Made by a program: the position numbers and the translations under genes. The notes below the pieces were generated by a model that saw nothing but the letters and a program-made list of their open reading frames with translations, did no database searches and was not told where the DNA came from. Below, piece after piece: positions 55,025 to 64,000 of a stretch of 64,000 bases of DNA; the stretch's first letter is position 1; every line of letters starts with the position of its first letter. Where the stretch lies: contig DASYBM010000002.1 of assembly GCA_036500765.1 (NCBI GenBank), positions 162,874 through 226,873 of the forward strand. The letters run 5' to 3'. This stretch comes from Candidatus Sulfotelmatobacter sp. Its GTDB lineage: Bacteria > Acidobacteriota > Terriglobia > Terriglobales > Acidobacteriaceae.

Positions 55025-57694
55025 CTACTTCAACCCTTCCACCAGATACAAATCCGCGAGCATGCGGTGATATCCGAAGATGCAGGTCTTGGCGTCGGGC
55101 GTAATCATGATGGGGCCGATCGTCTCGACGCCGGCGGGATCGGAGGGAATCAATTCCCTCCACAGGGTTCGCTTTCCAGTTTGCAGATCGAGGCGGTCGA
55201 CTCGCGCCGGCAACTCGCCCGGCTGATAAAGGTAGAGCGAATGGCTGTCGCTGCTGAAAGTGATCGGTTGCTCTCCTGAGTTGAATCCCGGAATCAAACG
55301 CGGCTCGCCACCAGCCGCCGGATACAAATAACCCTTCTCATCGGGGCCGATTCCCGCCACCCACTGCGAGTCCGGCGAAATCACAAACGCCGTCCCATTC
55401 ACGCCTTCCGCGGAGATCGGCTGATTCTTTCCCGATGCCACATCCAGAACGTATAGCCGCACACCCTTGCCTGGCTCGTTCCCTGTAAAGAGGATGCGCT
55501 TGCCATCGGGAAACCAGTGGGCCCACGCGTGGTTAATGTTGTCGTTAGTAAGCGGCTTGGCCTCTCCGGCGCCGGTGGTGAGCAGCTTCAGTTGAGAGGG
55601 CGACGCCTGGCTCTGAGCAACAACCCATTTTCCATCTGGAGAAAGCGTAACGGCCCCGCCTTCGCCCAGCAGAACCGCCGGAGAACCGTCGGTCTTGCGA
55701 ATGTAAACTGCATAGGACAGGCCGCCGGATTTGGAATAATCGAGGGAACCGCCTCCGCCCTCTTCATCAAACAGCAGGGTCTTGCCGTCGGCCGAGATAT
55801 CCGCCGGATAGGTATAGTCGAGCCAGGAGAGGTCGTGCTGCTTAGTATCGTCGGCGGTCATTCCGACCAGTTCGCGCCGCCAACTGGCACGCATGAGGAG
55901 GACGCGGCCGTCTTTGAAAATGTCGAAGATCATGACCGCGCCGGGCAGGCGCAGGACCATGCGCTCTTTGCCATCGAGAGTGGTCGCATAAAGTGTGCGA
56001 TCCACGCCCGACTTGCTGGCCGTGAACCAGATTTCTTTTCCGTCTGGCGACCACGCCAGGCCTTGAATCGTGAACCATTCACCGGATAGCGTCTTCTTGT
56101 TACCCGCCAGATCGATGACGGCGAGTGAGCCGCTATCATCGCCCTGCACAGGATGGTCGATGAAGGCGATCAGATCTCCCTTGGGAGAAAAACGCGGATG
56201 CCCGATCCAGCCTCCGGTCTCGTAGAGTGGCTTGCCGACCGGATATTCCAGCCGATTGCGCCCGCCGAAGTCGCGCACGACTACCAGGTTGCTGCCGTCA
56301 GCCGACCAGTCAGCCCACTGCACATGCTCCAACACTTCGCGCGGCGCACCGCCCACCAGCGGGGCTCGGGCCAGAGTCCCCATGTTGACCCAGGTACCGA
56401 TGGCTTTGCTGTTGAGCAGGACAGCCATTTCCGAAGCGGAAGAAACTGAAACGAGTTGCGTGCGGCTCAGCCCCATGGAGCGAGCTTCGGGAGCTTCCGG
56501 ACGTGCGGTAAATACGTCGACCGGAGTGCCCTGCCATGCCGCGCTGTAAAGAATGGTTTGTCCATCGGGCGCGAAGCGCGCAGAGCGAATGCTGCCGCGA
56601 CGGAATGTCAGCTGGCGGTAGGTTGGGGGCGGTAGCGGCGCGGAGGAGAACAATTGTTTCCCTGCATATAGTCCTGCTGCCGCTGCTAACAGCACGCCGA
56701 CTGCGAGCAGCGGCCAGAAGGAATTCTTTCGCTCCGTAACCACGGTCTTCAGGCCCGAGGACTTCGTGCCGGGGATGCTCGCGACGGTGACCGGGGTCGA
56801 ATCCTCGGCCATCACCCCTGTGCGCGAGGAATCGATGGAGCGCTTGATGCGCTTCAGGTCGGCGCGCATTTCGGCGGCGGTCTGGCAACGCATCTCGCGA
56901 TCTTTTTCCAGGGCCTTGCTGATGGTTTCTTCCAGCTTGGGCGGAAGCTCGGGGTTCAGCCGATTGGCGGCTGTTGGCATGCGATTCAGAATGGCTTCCG
57001 TAATGACCGCCGATGTTTCTCCGCGGAAGGGCAGGACACCGGTGGCCATCTCGTACAGAACCACGCCGAAGGAGTACAAGTCGGTGCGGCCATCCAGATC
57101 TTTACCGCGCAGCTGCTCAGGCGACATGTAAGCGACCGTGCCAACGGCGGTTCCGGGATTCGTCAGGTCGAGGCTGGTGGCATCGGCGATGGTCTGCGAA
57201 TCGCCACTCGTCGGGCGAGCGGCTTTCGAAATTTTCGCCAATCCGAAATCGAGAATCTTGGCGTGGCCGCGGTCGGTTACGAAAATATTCGCCGGCTTGA
57301 TATCGCGATGCACAATCCCTTTGCTGTGTGCCGCGTCCAGCGCGTCGGCCACTTCAATCGCGAGCGTGAGCAGTCGCTCCTGCTCCATCGGCCGGCCTTC
57401 GACGGTGTGCTTCAAAGTCTGGCCGGTCAGGCACTCCATCACGATAAAGAGATGCCCCTCGTGCTCGCCGATCTCATGAATCGTGCAAATGTTGGGATGG
57501 TTCAGGGAAGAAGCCGCGCGCGCCTCGCGGCGAAAGCGTTCCAGAGCCTGAGGATCCTCCGACGCGTCATCCGGAAGAAATTTAAGCGCGACAAAGCGGC
57601 CGAGCAGAGTGTCTTCCGCTTTGTAGACCACTCCCATTCCGCCGCCGCCAAGGAGTTCGGTGATCCGGTAGTGGGAGACGGTTGTGCCGATCAT
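55025..57694 (-). CDS. transmembrane Ser/Thr protein kinase with TolB-like propeller
   Basis: 889 aa. Kinase domain at about 1-275: glycine loop [12 protein letters not shown]38, catalytic D131 (HRDIKPAN), DFG at 149-151. One transmembrane segment near 330-350. An extracytoplasmic C-terminal part (about 370-880) contains WD40/TolB-type repeats ([25 protein letters not shown]). This domain combination is very common in Acidobacteriota. A signal sensed by the propeller is unknown. It is convergent with gyrB; no phosphatase is nearby. Confidence 0.92.
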   Translation of the reverse strand: MIGTTVSHYRITELLGGGGMGVVYKAEDTLLGRFVALKFLPDDASEDPQALERFRREARAASSLNHPNICTIHEIGEHEGHLFIVMECLTGQTLKHTVEGRPMEQERLLTLAIEVADALDAAHSKGIVHRDIKPANIFVTDRGHAKILDFGLAKISKAARPTSGDSQTIADATSLDLTNPGTAVGTVAYMSPEQLRGKDLDGRTDLYSFGVVLYEMATGVLPFRGETSAVITEAILNRMPTAANRLNPELPPKLEETISKALEKDREMRCQTAAEMRADLKRIKRSIDSSRTGVMAEDSTPVTVASIPGTKSSGLKTVVTERKNSFWPLLAVGVLLAAAAGLYAGKQLFSSAPLPPPTYRQLTFRRGSIRSARFAPDGQTILYSAAWQGTPVDVFTARPEAPEARSMGLSRTQLVSVSSASEMAVLLNSKAIGTWVNMGTLARAPLVGGAPREVLEHVQWADWSADGSNLVVVRDFGGRNRLEYPVGKPLYETGGWIGHPRFSPKGDLIAFIDHPVQGDDSGSLAVIDLAGNKKTLSGEWFTIQGLAWSPDGKEIWFTASKSGVDRTLYATTLDGKERMVLRLPGAVMIFDIFKDGRVLLMRASWRRELVGMTADDTKQHDLSWLDYTYPADISADGKTLLFDEEGGGGSLDYSKSGGLSYAVYIRKTDGSPAVLLGEGGAVTLSPDGKWVVAQSQASPSQLKLLTTGAGEAKPLTNDNINHAWAHWFPDGKRILFTGNEPGKGVRLYVLDVASGKNQPISAEGVNGTAFVISPDSQWVAGIGPDEKGYLYPAAGGEPRLIPGFNSGEQPITFSSDSHSLYLYQPGELPARVDRLDLQTGKRTLWRELIPSDPAGVETIGPIMITPDAKTCIFGYHRMLADLYLVEGLK

Positions 57695-57895
57695 GGCTTG
57701 CCCATATTCTGCTGGCGACGATTTTCCGCCCAGAGTTGCGCTTCCGCAAGGACTGAGGGCCGAGTCATCTTAGGAGGAATTGTCGCCATCCGTCAATGGC
57801 GGCGCTCTTTCCCCCCGCCCACTAACGCCGGTATTGGTGCTTCACTCCAGCGATCGGCGCAATCGAAGAATTAATCTCTCGTGCCCTTTGTGCCC

Positions 57896-59434
57896 TTATT
57901 TCACCGCTGGCAGGCCAACGCTTGCGAGAAGTTCTTGAAACGCCGGAACCGAATGCAGATTGTCGAAGGCGGCGTCCACTGCTATGTTAACGGTCTCGTC
58001 GCTGTGCCGCTCGTAACACGCTTGCAGATACTTGAGCGACTCTTCCGTGTTTCCCAGGCGGGCATAGGTTTCAGCGAGAAAGAAGGGTGAAAGTTTTCCC
58101 TGAGCGTAAGCTCTCTTCTGCTGGTTGAGTTGGCCTTCGAACAATCCCTGTGCGCCATGGGCGGCAAAGCCTTTTTGTGCGGCTTCGGCAATCGCCGAAA
58201 GAGAGGCGTCGTGCAGCAGACGCGCTTCCTTTTTCATTTCCGACAGATAGCCGGGGTAGTCGCCAATTTCTGTATACGCAGCCCTTAAATAGCGGTGGGG
58301 AGAAACCGAGTCCGGATCGGCTTGTTCGAGCTGCCGCAGGAGGTGGAGAGCCTCGCCGTGACGCCCGGCATTCCAAAGCAGGATGCCCTTATCCGCGAGA
58401 ATGGAAGAAGAATTCGGATCGAGCGCCTGGGCACGGTCGATCTCATTCAGCGATTCGTCGAAACGGCGGACGGACTGTAGATACGTCGCGTACCAGTGAT
58501 GAGCGTTGGCGTTGTTGGGGTCGAGGTCGATGGCGCGGCGAAATTCCTCGTCAGCCGTGCCCGCATCCCACATCCCGAAGTAGGAGACGAAGGCCAGCGA
58601 AGCGTGGGCAGCCGAGGAATGGTCGTCGAGTTCCACCGCTTTTTTGGCCGCCGCCAGAGCGCGCGGATAGGCTTCAGTGGCGGGCATCATGGTGTATTCG
58701 CGCAGCAGGTTGTAGCAGTCGGCCAGACCGACGTATGCGTCGGAATAATTAGGGTCGTGAACTATGGCCTGAGTAAACGAATCTACGGCCTGGTTCAGAC
58801 TCTCGGGCGTGCGCTTGTTCCAGTAGAAGCGGCCTTTGAGGTAGTAATCTTCGGCCTCGCGATTGGCGGCGTGATGCTGCACTCCGCCTGCCGGAATTGG
58901 CGATCCGGATTTCGCGCCAGCCTTCGCGTCTCGATAACCGGGGCGGTAAATCCAAACCGCGAAGACAAGCGCCACGACCGGGAGGGCGAAAACTAGTCCG
59001 CGCCAAGAAGAGAGACTTGGCGGCTGCGGAACTTGCGGCGGAGTTTTCGTCTGCTTATCGTTCTTTGATTCCGACTTTGATTCCGAAACCGCGTCGGGGC
59101 GATGCATGGGCGCGATCCAGCGATAACCGCGGCGCTCAACCGTCTCGATGAATACCGGGTTGTCGGCAGAGTCTCCCAGTGCGTCGCGCAGCCGCCGAAT
59201 CGCGCTGCTGATCCCCTGATCAAAATCCACGAAGACGTCTTCCGGCCACAGGGATTGGCGAAGCTCATCGCGGCTAACGATTTCGCCCGGACGGCTTATC
59301 AGCAAAGTCATGGCGCGAAAAGGCATCTCCTGGATGCGGACCTTAACGCCGTTCCTGAGCAGTTCGCCACCGCGGAGGTCGGCCTCGAACACGCCAAACC
59401 GAACCTTCGCGGAAGACACTTGTGAGAAACCCAT
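57896..59434 (-). CDS. winged-helix, membrane-anchored TPR regulator (CadC/OmpR-type)
   Basis: 512 aa. The N-terminal OmpR-type winged helix (about 10-105: ADLRGGELLRNGVKVRIQEM, SLWPEDVFVDFDQGISSAIRRLRDALGD, VERRGYRW) binds DNA; one transmembrane helix (about 145-165) and a TPR-rich extracytoplasmic region (about 190-500) follow. The ATG at 59434 begins the winged helix. The stop sits in an iterated gggcacaaagggcac sequence. The architecture is frequent in Acidobacteriota, where such genes often neighbour kinases such as the one at 55025. Confidence 0.88.
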   Translation of the reverse strand: MGFSQVSSAKVRFGVFEADLRGGELLRNGVKVRIQEMPFRAMTLLISRPGEIVSRDELRQSLWPEDVFVDFDQGISSAIRRLRDALGDSADNPVFIETVERRGYRWIAPMHRPDAVSESKSESKNDKQTKTPPQVPQPPSLSSWRGLVFALPVVALVFAVWIYRPGYRDAKAGAKSGSPIPAGGVQHHAANREAEDYYLKGRFYWNKRTPESLNQAVDSFTQAIVHDPNYSDAYVGLADCYNLLREYTMMPATEAYPRALAAAKKAVELDDHSSAAHASLAFVSYFGMWDAGTADEEFRRAIDLDPNNANAHHWYATYLQSVRRFDESLNEIDRAQALDPNSSSILADKGILLWNAGRHGEALHLLRQLEQADPDSVSPHRYLRAAYTEIGDYPGYLSEMKKEARLLHDASLSAIAEAAQKGFAAHGAQGLFEGQLNQQKRAYAQGKLSPFFLAETYARLGNTEESLKYLQACYERHSDETVNIAVDAAFDNLHSVPAFQELLASVGLPAVK

Positions 59435-59775
59435 AGAAGAATGAGTGCGTGGGGGAGTTTTCAGTCTAGCATCCAATCGCTGGCCGGAAACTGGCCCGTT
59501 CGGGCCCTGCCGGAAGGTGCCTCCGTCGCGCATTCGGTCCCCGCAACTCGCTACAAACAAATCTCTTATCTCGTCATCCCCGCGTCAACCACGCGTGATC
59601 TCTAGACCATTGACCAGGCACCCAGGTTAGGCGAGAGTCGGCGTGCGTTCGCAGTCGTCTCTGCCACGTTAGCTGTAGGGTGAGCGCTCTACGAACCTCG
59701 AGCAGTTCCTCCAAGACTTACGAGATGAAACACAGCTCAGGACGACAACCAGCATTACTCCCAAGGAGAGAGTCG
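59435..59775. other. 341-bp divergent region without a gene
   Basis: It lies between the minus-strand winged-helix gene and the plus-strand GloVer gene. Mostly unique sequence with no clear -10/-35 pair, repeat or ORF that I could support. It must hold both promoters. Confidence 0.4.
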
Positions 59776-61446
59776 ATGAATTCGCTTTACCGCAGAGTCA
59801 AGAGGAACTTCCGCAGAAGCGCGATTGCGATCACCGTGCTCATGATCGCCGCTCTCTTCGTTGCCGTGGCCATTCCGGCGCAGGCGCAAACCGTCAGCAC
59901 GCTCTACAACTTCGCCCCCAATAACAACTCGGAGCCCACCTTTCCGCAGGGAACCATGGCGCAGGGACGGGACGGGAATTTCTATGGAATTTCCTCATCA
60001 GGAAACGGTTGCTGTCAGGGGATCGTCTACAAAATATCTTCCGCTGGAGTGCAAACCCCGCTATACGTAATGGCGCCGAGCGACGGAACCAATTGCAACG
60101 GGCTGACCCTTGGCACCGACGGCAATTTCTATGGCACCTGTTACAGCGATCCCACGAACAACGGCACCTTGATCAAAGTGACGCCCACGGGCACCTTTAC
60201 CGTGTTGCACACTTTCACGGGGTCGACTACCGACGGATGCGATCCGCTCGCGCCCCCGATCCAGGGAACTGACGGGAACTTCTACGGAACCACGGGCTTT
60301 TGCGGGGCAAACGGTCTCGGCACGCTGTACAAGCTAACGCCCGCGGGGGCCTACAGCCTGCTGTATAGCTTTCAAGGTCCGCCGAATGACACGGCGCTGC
60401 CTCTGGGCCTGATTCAAGGTAGCGACGCAAATTTCTGGGGTATGGGCAACGGCTGGATCATTAGCGAAGGTGGGGTTTTCCAGATTTCGGCCGCCGGTAA
60501 GGAGAGTCTGGTCTATACGTTCAAGGGCGGACCCACTGACGGCCAGAATCCCTATACCAGCCTGACCCAAGGCTCCGACGGCAACTACTACGGGACCACG
60601 GAGTCTGGTGGCACGGCACAACTCGGCACCATATTCAAATTGACGCCGACCGGCGTGGAGACGGTCCTTTACAACTTCCCGAATCAAACGGACGGCGCGT
60701 ATCCGCGGCTGCCGTTAACGCAGGGTCCGGATGGCCTTTTGTATGGCATGGCAACGGATTGCGCCGCCGGAGGCTGCTCCCAGGCCGGGCTATTCGACAT
60801 CACGACGAAGGGCGCATACGACACCCTCTACCTTTATCCGCTAGGCGGATCGAACAGCGTCCAGCCCTTCGCTCCGCTGTTGCTTGCCACCAATGGCACG
60901 CTTTACAGCACGACCGCCCAGGGCGGCACCGCAAGCAGCGGGTCGTTCTACAGTGTGAGCACGAAGTACAGCCCGTTCATTTCGCTGGTCAACGTCAGAA
61001 GCGGCAAAGAGGGAGCTCAGGTCGGGATTCTGGGCCAGGGCTTCACCAAAGCGTCCGTAGTGAAATTCGGGGGGGTCGTGGCCACCACGGTCAAGCTGAG
61101 CGGCAGCACGTTCATTCAGGCCACGGTTCCCGCCGGGGCACTGACTGGGGATGTAACGGTGACGACCGGCAAGACCACACTATCTACGCTGGCAGCTTAC
61201 AAGATCACTCCGACGATCCTCAGCTTCACTCCCCCAAGCGGGCCGGTTGGCACGTCGGTGACGATCACCGGCACTGGCCTCACGCAAACCACGAAGGTGA
61301 CATTCAACAAAGTGTCGGCCACGTTCACTGTGAACTCGGACACACAAATCACGGCAACTGTTCCGACAGGAGCCACCACAGGCAAGATCGCGGTGACCAC
61401 CAAGGGCGGCAGCGCCACCAGCTCCACAAGCTTCACCGTTAACTAG
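59776..61446 (+). CDS. secreted GloVer-repeat protein with C-terminal IPT/TIG domains
   Basis: 556 aa. ATG 59776 has AAGGAGAG upstream; a basic signal peptide (about 1-37, ends AQAQ). Seven or eight ~48-residue repeats of the type QG.DGNFYGTT..GG...GTIFK.TPTG..T.LYNF (about 45-380) form a propeller-like GloVer array. Two IPT/TIG immunoglobulin-like repeats follow (about 395-475 and 475-556). Likely surface or extracellular; ligand unknown. A strong hairpin lies downstream. Confidence 0.88.
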   Translation: MNSLYRRVKRNFRRSAIAITVLMIAALFVAVAIPAQAQTVSTLYNFAPNNNSEPTFPQGTMAQGRDGNFYGISSSGNGCCQGIVYKISSAGVQTPLYVMAPSDGTNCNGLTLGTDGNFYGTCYSDPTNNGTLIKVTPTGTFTVLHTFTGSTTDGCDPLAPPIQGTDGNFYGTTGFCGANGLGTLYKLTPAGAYSLLYSFQGPPNDTALPLGLIQGSDANFWGMGNGWIISEGGVFQISAAGKESLVYTFKGGPTDGQNPYTSLTQGSDGNYYGTTESGGTAQLGTIFKLTPTGVETVLYNFPNQTDGAYPRLPLTQGPDGLLYGMATDCAAGGCSQAGLFDITTKGAYDTLYLYPLGGSNSVQPFAPLLLATNGTLYSTTAQGGTASSGSFYSVSTKYSPFISLVNVRSGKEGAQVGILGQGFTKASVVKFGGVVATTVKLSGSTFIQATVPAGALTGDVTVTTGKTTLSTLAAYKITPTILSFTPPSGPVGTSVTITGTGLTQTTKVTFNKVSATFTVNSDTQITATVPTGATTGKIAVTTKGGSATSSTSFTVN

Positions 61447-61473
61447 CGGTGTAGATCCGAGGTTGTGTAGGAC

Positions 61474-61510
61474 TCCGGAGCGCGATCCTTTGGGGGGACC
61501 GCGCTCCGGA
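61474..61510. terminator. bidirectional terminator hairpin
   Basis: tccggagcgcg and cgcgctccgga pair over 11 bp, perfect, around a 15-nt loop, between convergent genes. It could end both transcripts. Confidence 0.75.
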
Positions 61511-61524
61511 ATCTCGGTGAGTTC

Positions 61525-62697
61525 TCAGGTTGCGGCATTTGGGGTCTCCGGAAGTTTGGTGGCTTCCGGTTCCGGCTTTTCTCCCCGAAACACGCGCGAG
61601 ATTCCACGCACGATACGGCGCATGGGCAGTTCCCCTTTCGCGTCGGCGAAAAAGATTTCTCCGGTCCGGCTTCCACGGTAGTACCAGCGCTTGAGCAGGG
61701 CCAGGTGTTCCATCGTTTCAAGCGCGGCCCTTCCTTCTATCGGCGGAAGGGAATCCAATGCCTGCTGCACTCGCGATTCCATGGATTGAGATTTCGCATG
61801 CTCCGCGGATTGGATCGCGAAAGGAACGGGGCCAACGATGCGGCCGCAGTCAATGCGAAAGAACGTGACCGTCCCTGCGGGTTGACTTGGCTGAATCATT
61901 AAAGCCGATAGGCGGTCGAGCCGGTGCACGATTTCGGGAAGCTGACTCAGGATTGGCTTCAGTTTTTCCGCCCGCGCATGAATCGCCGCCGCGTCTTCAA
62001 ACGCGAGCCGCGCAGAGGCAGCCTCCCGCTCCGCTGCGAGTTCGCGGGTCAGAGATTCTCCCGACGAATCGAAATAAGCGTGTACTCGGTTTACTTCCGC
62101 CGCATATTCCTCGTCGCTGCATCCCTTGAAGCAGGGCGCGAGGCACATTTTCATCTCGGAATAAATACAGCCGGGGAATTTGGGGTCAGGATGCAGATCG
62201 TCGACGCAGCGCCGCATCTTGAAGAAGTCCAGCGAATCGTTCATGAATTTCTCGGCCGCAACGCGCGATACGAACGGGCCGTAATAAAGCGAATCACCGC
62301 CGGGCCGACCAAGTCGCGTTGTAATCGAAGCTCGCGGGTACTCGTTTTCCAGGTGCAGTTTCACCAGCGGGGCGAAGCGAAAGCGCATGCGATTGGAATA
62401 GGTCTTGGGAAACACCGCGCGCAGGACGGAATAAAGCAGGAATCCCGATTCGAAATCGGATCCAGTGGGCGCGTATTCGATCGATCGCACCCGGTCGCGG
62501 AGGTTGAGTTTCTTCGTGCGCTCCTCGACTGGCCCGAGCAGCCGTTGTAAGCGCCGCCGCAGGTTCGCGGTCTTGCTGACATAGGGCTCGGCCTGCGCAT
62601 CCGCTCCCCGCAGCAGGAATACAGCCGGAGCCGCAGGGACCGCGGTAAAGACAGCCGCATCCAGTTCCGGCGCAAATTCCAGCCGCTCAGTCAGCAC
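61525..62697 (-). CDS. short UvrC-like protein (GIY-YIG and UVR regions, no C-terminal nuclease)
   Basis: 390 aa against about 600 for UvrC. The N-terminal GIY-YIG region is recognisable but degenerate (VFLLRGADAQAEPYVSKTANLRRRL: the second signature Y-I-G is Y-V-S). A UvrC-type middle (LYYGPFVSRVAAEKFMNDSLDFFKMRRC; KMCLAPC) and a UVR-type helix (LAAEREAASARLAFEDAAAIHARAEKL) are kept. The RNase-H and HhH domains are missing. Similar paralogues exist in several groups, with unclear functions. Incision activity is doubtful. Confidence 0.8.
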   Translation of the reverse strand: MLTERLEFAPELDAAVFTAVPAAPAVFLLRGADAQAEPYVSKTANLRRRLQRLLGPVEERTKKLNLRDRVRSIEYAPTGSDFESGFLLYSVLRAVFPKTYSNRMRFRFAPLVKLHLENEYPRASITTRLGRPGGDSLYYGPFVSRVAAEKFMNDSLDFFKMRRCVDDLHPDPKFPGCIYSEMKMCLAPCFKGCSDEEYAAEVNRVHAYFDSSGESLTRELAAEREAASARLAFEDAAAIHARAEKLKPILSQLPEIVHRLDRLSALMIQPSQPAGTVTFFRIDCGRIVGPVPFAIQSAEHAKSQSMESRVQQALDSLPPIEGRAALETMEHLALLKRWYYRGSRTGEIFFADAKGELPMRRIVRGISRVFRGEKPEPEATKLPETPNAAT

Positions 62698-62758
62698 AAA
62701 ATCATTTTAGTGGATTCGTCCGTGGAGAAAGGAGTTCGTGTTGGTAACGAGCCTCGGG

Positions 62759-63586
62759 TTACCGAAAGCTCGCGCTCTTAACCCGCTCCCGGTAATCCGC
62801 GCCTTCCATGGTAACGATGCGGCACATCTCAAGAAGTCGGGACCTCATGCGATCTCCAATTCGATCGCCCAAGGTCTCTCGCTCCGCAGCATACTTTGCG
62901 GCCTCTTTGCTCTGACTGCTAACGTGGCTTCCCAAGCGATCTCGTTCGGGCAGATTGGGATAATTCGTCGTAATAATTGTGGTACGGTTGTCGTTGTATC
63001 GGGTGTTCAGGATCAGGCTTACCGTGTCCCAGACCCACTCGGTGGGTCTGACGGCGCCCAGTTCGTCCAGCACCAGGACTTCAGTTTCAAACACGGGTCG
63101 AAGTACATCCAGCTCTGTCGTTTTGACCGAGGCATTGTAGGAGTTTTGAATCTCCTTCAACAATTCGCGGTAGTCGTAGAAGAGGCAGGCAATGCCCTTG
63201 CCCACAATAAGCTCTTTAATCATTCCAACCGCTAAGTGGGTTTTGCCAACCCCGATCGTTCCGATCACCAGCAGGCCAGCATTCTCGATCGGATATTCCT
63301 CTACGAACTTGCAAGCCGCCATTCGAGCCGGAGCCAGACAACGATACGGGCCATCAAAGTCAAAATTGGACAACTCGCAATGCTCGTATCGCCGCGGAAT
63401 TCGCGCAGCTGTCAACAAGGTTTCCCCCCGCGCCCGTAACTGGCAATCGCAGCGCGTGACGCGGCGATCATTCTTGCTTCCAGCCGCTCCGCCTGTCACA
63501 GTTTTCCACCCTGTACCCTCGCAAAGCGGGCATACAGCAGCGGGAGCTTTCATCACCTTCATCCCCTGAGTCTCTTCGAGCTTCAT
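62759..63586 (-). CDS. DnaC/DnaI/IstB-type AAA+ ATPase (helicase-loader-like)
   Basis: 275 aa. A small zinc-like N-terminus (CPLCEGTGW ... CDCQ) leads into an AAA+ domain: Walker A GTIGVGKTHLA, Walker B VLVLDELGAV, sensor TTIITTNYP. This matches primosomal loader proteins and the IstB ATPase; no transposase is nearby, so the former is more likely. The start ATG 63586 was chosen over the longer frame from 63865, which covers probable promoter sequence; ATG 63562 is also possible. Confidence 0.85.
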   Translation of the reverse strand: MKLEETQGMKVMKAPAAVCPLCEGTGWKTVTGGAAGSKNDRRVTRCDCQLRARGETLLTAARIPRRYEHCELSNFDFDGPYRCLAPARMAACKFVEEYPIENAGLLVIGTIGVGKTHLAVGMIKELIVGKGIACLFYDYRELLKEIQNSYNASVKTTELDVLRPVFETEVLVLDELGAVRPTEWVWDTVSLILNTRYNDNRTTIITTNYPNLPERDRLGSHVSSQSKEAAKYAAERETLGDRIGDRMRSRLLEMCRIVTMEGADYRERVKSASFR

Positions 63587-63912
63587 TCCGGCAATTTCCC
63601 TCTGTTTCGACTTTGCACCCAAGGGCACCCGGTGCGCAAGCCGCAAAACCTGTCTGCCTGTGTACATCCTGTGAACCGGGACGCTGGCCTGTGGAGGGCT
63701 TCGGAAAACCATACCCGATGGCTGCGAAATGCCGCTTCCCTTGCCCCAATTCGGGCCCAGGGAGTGCGAAACAGGCTTCCCGAGCGGATTTTCACAGTTG
63801 ACATTTCTTGCAGAGGGAGCACAATACTTAGCGGTCAGGTTTCCCAACCCAGCCAAAGCGAGCATCTGTCCCGGTTTCGGCTGGGCACCAAAGAGACCTG
63901 CGAGGAGAGACT
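63587..63912. other. 326-bp divergent region between the loader gene and HU
   Basis: Unique sequence without a believable ORF; holds the probable HU promoter at its right side. No DnaA-box cluster was found. Confidence 0.4.
63798..63828 (+). promoter_or_regulatory. candidate promoter of the HU gene
   Basis: A perfect ttgaca -35 at 63798-63803, then a 19-nt spacer to aatact (63823-63828). The spacer is long for a standard promoter, so the call is provisional. Confidence 0.4.
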
Positions 63913-64000
63913 ATGAATAAGGCTGATCTGGTTGACAAGATCGCAGGCGCATGTGAAATCAGCAAGGCGCAAGCCACGACCGCCATTGATACGGCCGTGG
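63913..64000 (+). CDS. HU-family DNA-binding protein, 5' part only
   Basis: Cut off by the window end after 29 codons. It begins MNKADLVDKIAGACEISKAQATTAIDTAV, the conserved first helices of HU/IHF proteins. GAGGAGAG lies 3-4 nt before the ATG. HU or IHF cannot be separated from this portion. Confidence 0.85.
   Translation, partial: MNKADLVDKIAGACEISKAQATTAIDTAV

Noticed and set aside
62759..63586. IstB helper ATPase of an IS21-type element
   Set aside because: No IstA-like transposase or terminal repeats are nearby; the zinc-like N-terminus fits helicase loaders better.
63587..63912. Replication origin next to the helicase-loader-like gene
   Set aside because: No cluster of DnaA boxes, no AT-rich unwinding region and no dnaA or dnaN gene are present.

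Overview
The window reads as chromosomal DNA of an Acidobacteriota bacterium, most likely class Terriglobia. There is no rRNA gene here, so this is inferred from gene content: a reaction-centre-type di-haem cytochrome with a long C-terminal domain, a haem plus copper-monooxygenase-like protein, a kinase with a TolB-like propeller, a winged-helix/TPR regulator, a GloVer-repeat secreted protein, a CE15-like esterase and high G+C. I see no phage, insertion sequence, CRISPR array or tRNA; almost everything is ordinary core or niche metabolism.

Layout. 0.1-8.1 kb: HtrA/Do protease, CE15-like esterase, AsmA-like protein, polytopic membrane protein, CPBP protease. 8.2-14.5 kb: recQ, a B12-binding radical SAM enzyme, and convergent hemE-hemG. 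14.6-21.1 kb: two secreted haem proteins, a small conserved protein, then the nitrogen-signalling pair glnB-glnD. 21.1-25.3 kb: secreted aldose epimerase, SDR, secreted amidohydrolase, small exported protein. 25.4-27.2 kb: cysK-cysE. 27.2-31 kb: three genes matching the last three steps of 4-hydroxyproline breakdown. 31.1-38.2 kb: rsfS, rlmH, a LACTB-like hydrolase, a DUF4440-like protein, cobO, accD, folC, plsC. 38.2-44.6 kb: regulatory block with a glycine-zipper stress protein, an ECF sigma factor overlapping an unusual triple-VOC protein, a sigma54-type activator with an altered GAFTGA loop, an orphan receiver and a GAF-AraC regulator. 44.7-54.9 kb: thrS, a mazEF module on the opposite strand, tilS, an HPRT homologue with a damaged active site, ftsH, gyrB. 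55-64 kb: Ser/Thr kinase, winged-helix/TPR protein, GloVer protein, short UvrC-like protein, DnaC-like loader and the 5' end of an HU gene.

The most unusual feature lies between and inside the genes. At least eight gene boundaries carry a short stretch built from one 6-15 bp word repeated with variation, often as two facing arms: 99-122, 10377-10410, 13417-13455, 29762-29868, 34826-34919, 35765-35913, 36639-36682, 37359-37403, 49076-49121. The word differs at each site, but the architecture is the same. Some copies lie inside coding frames (folC, plsC) or form the C-terminus of a protein (hemE, the FAD oxidase). A second kind, with shared sequence, is a ~46 bp dispersed repeat present three times (5585, 7006, 54918). 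GC-rich palindromic matter also lies in frame in tilS.

Starts were moved from the longest open frame where a Shine-Dalgarno, a signal peptide or family alignment supported it. Functions come from recognising motifs by eye; no database search was run.
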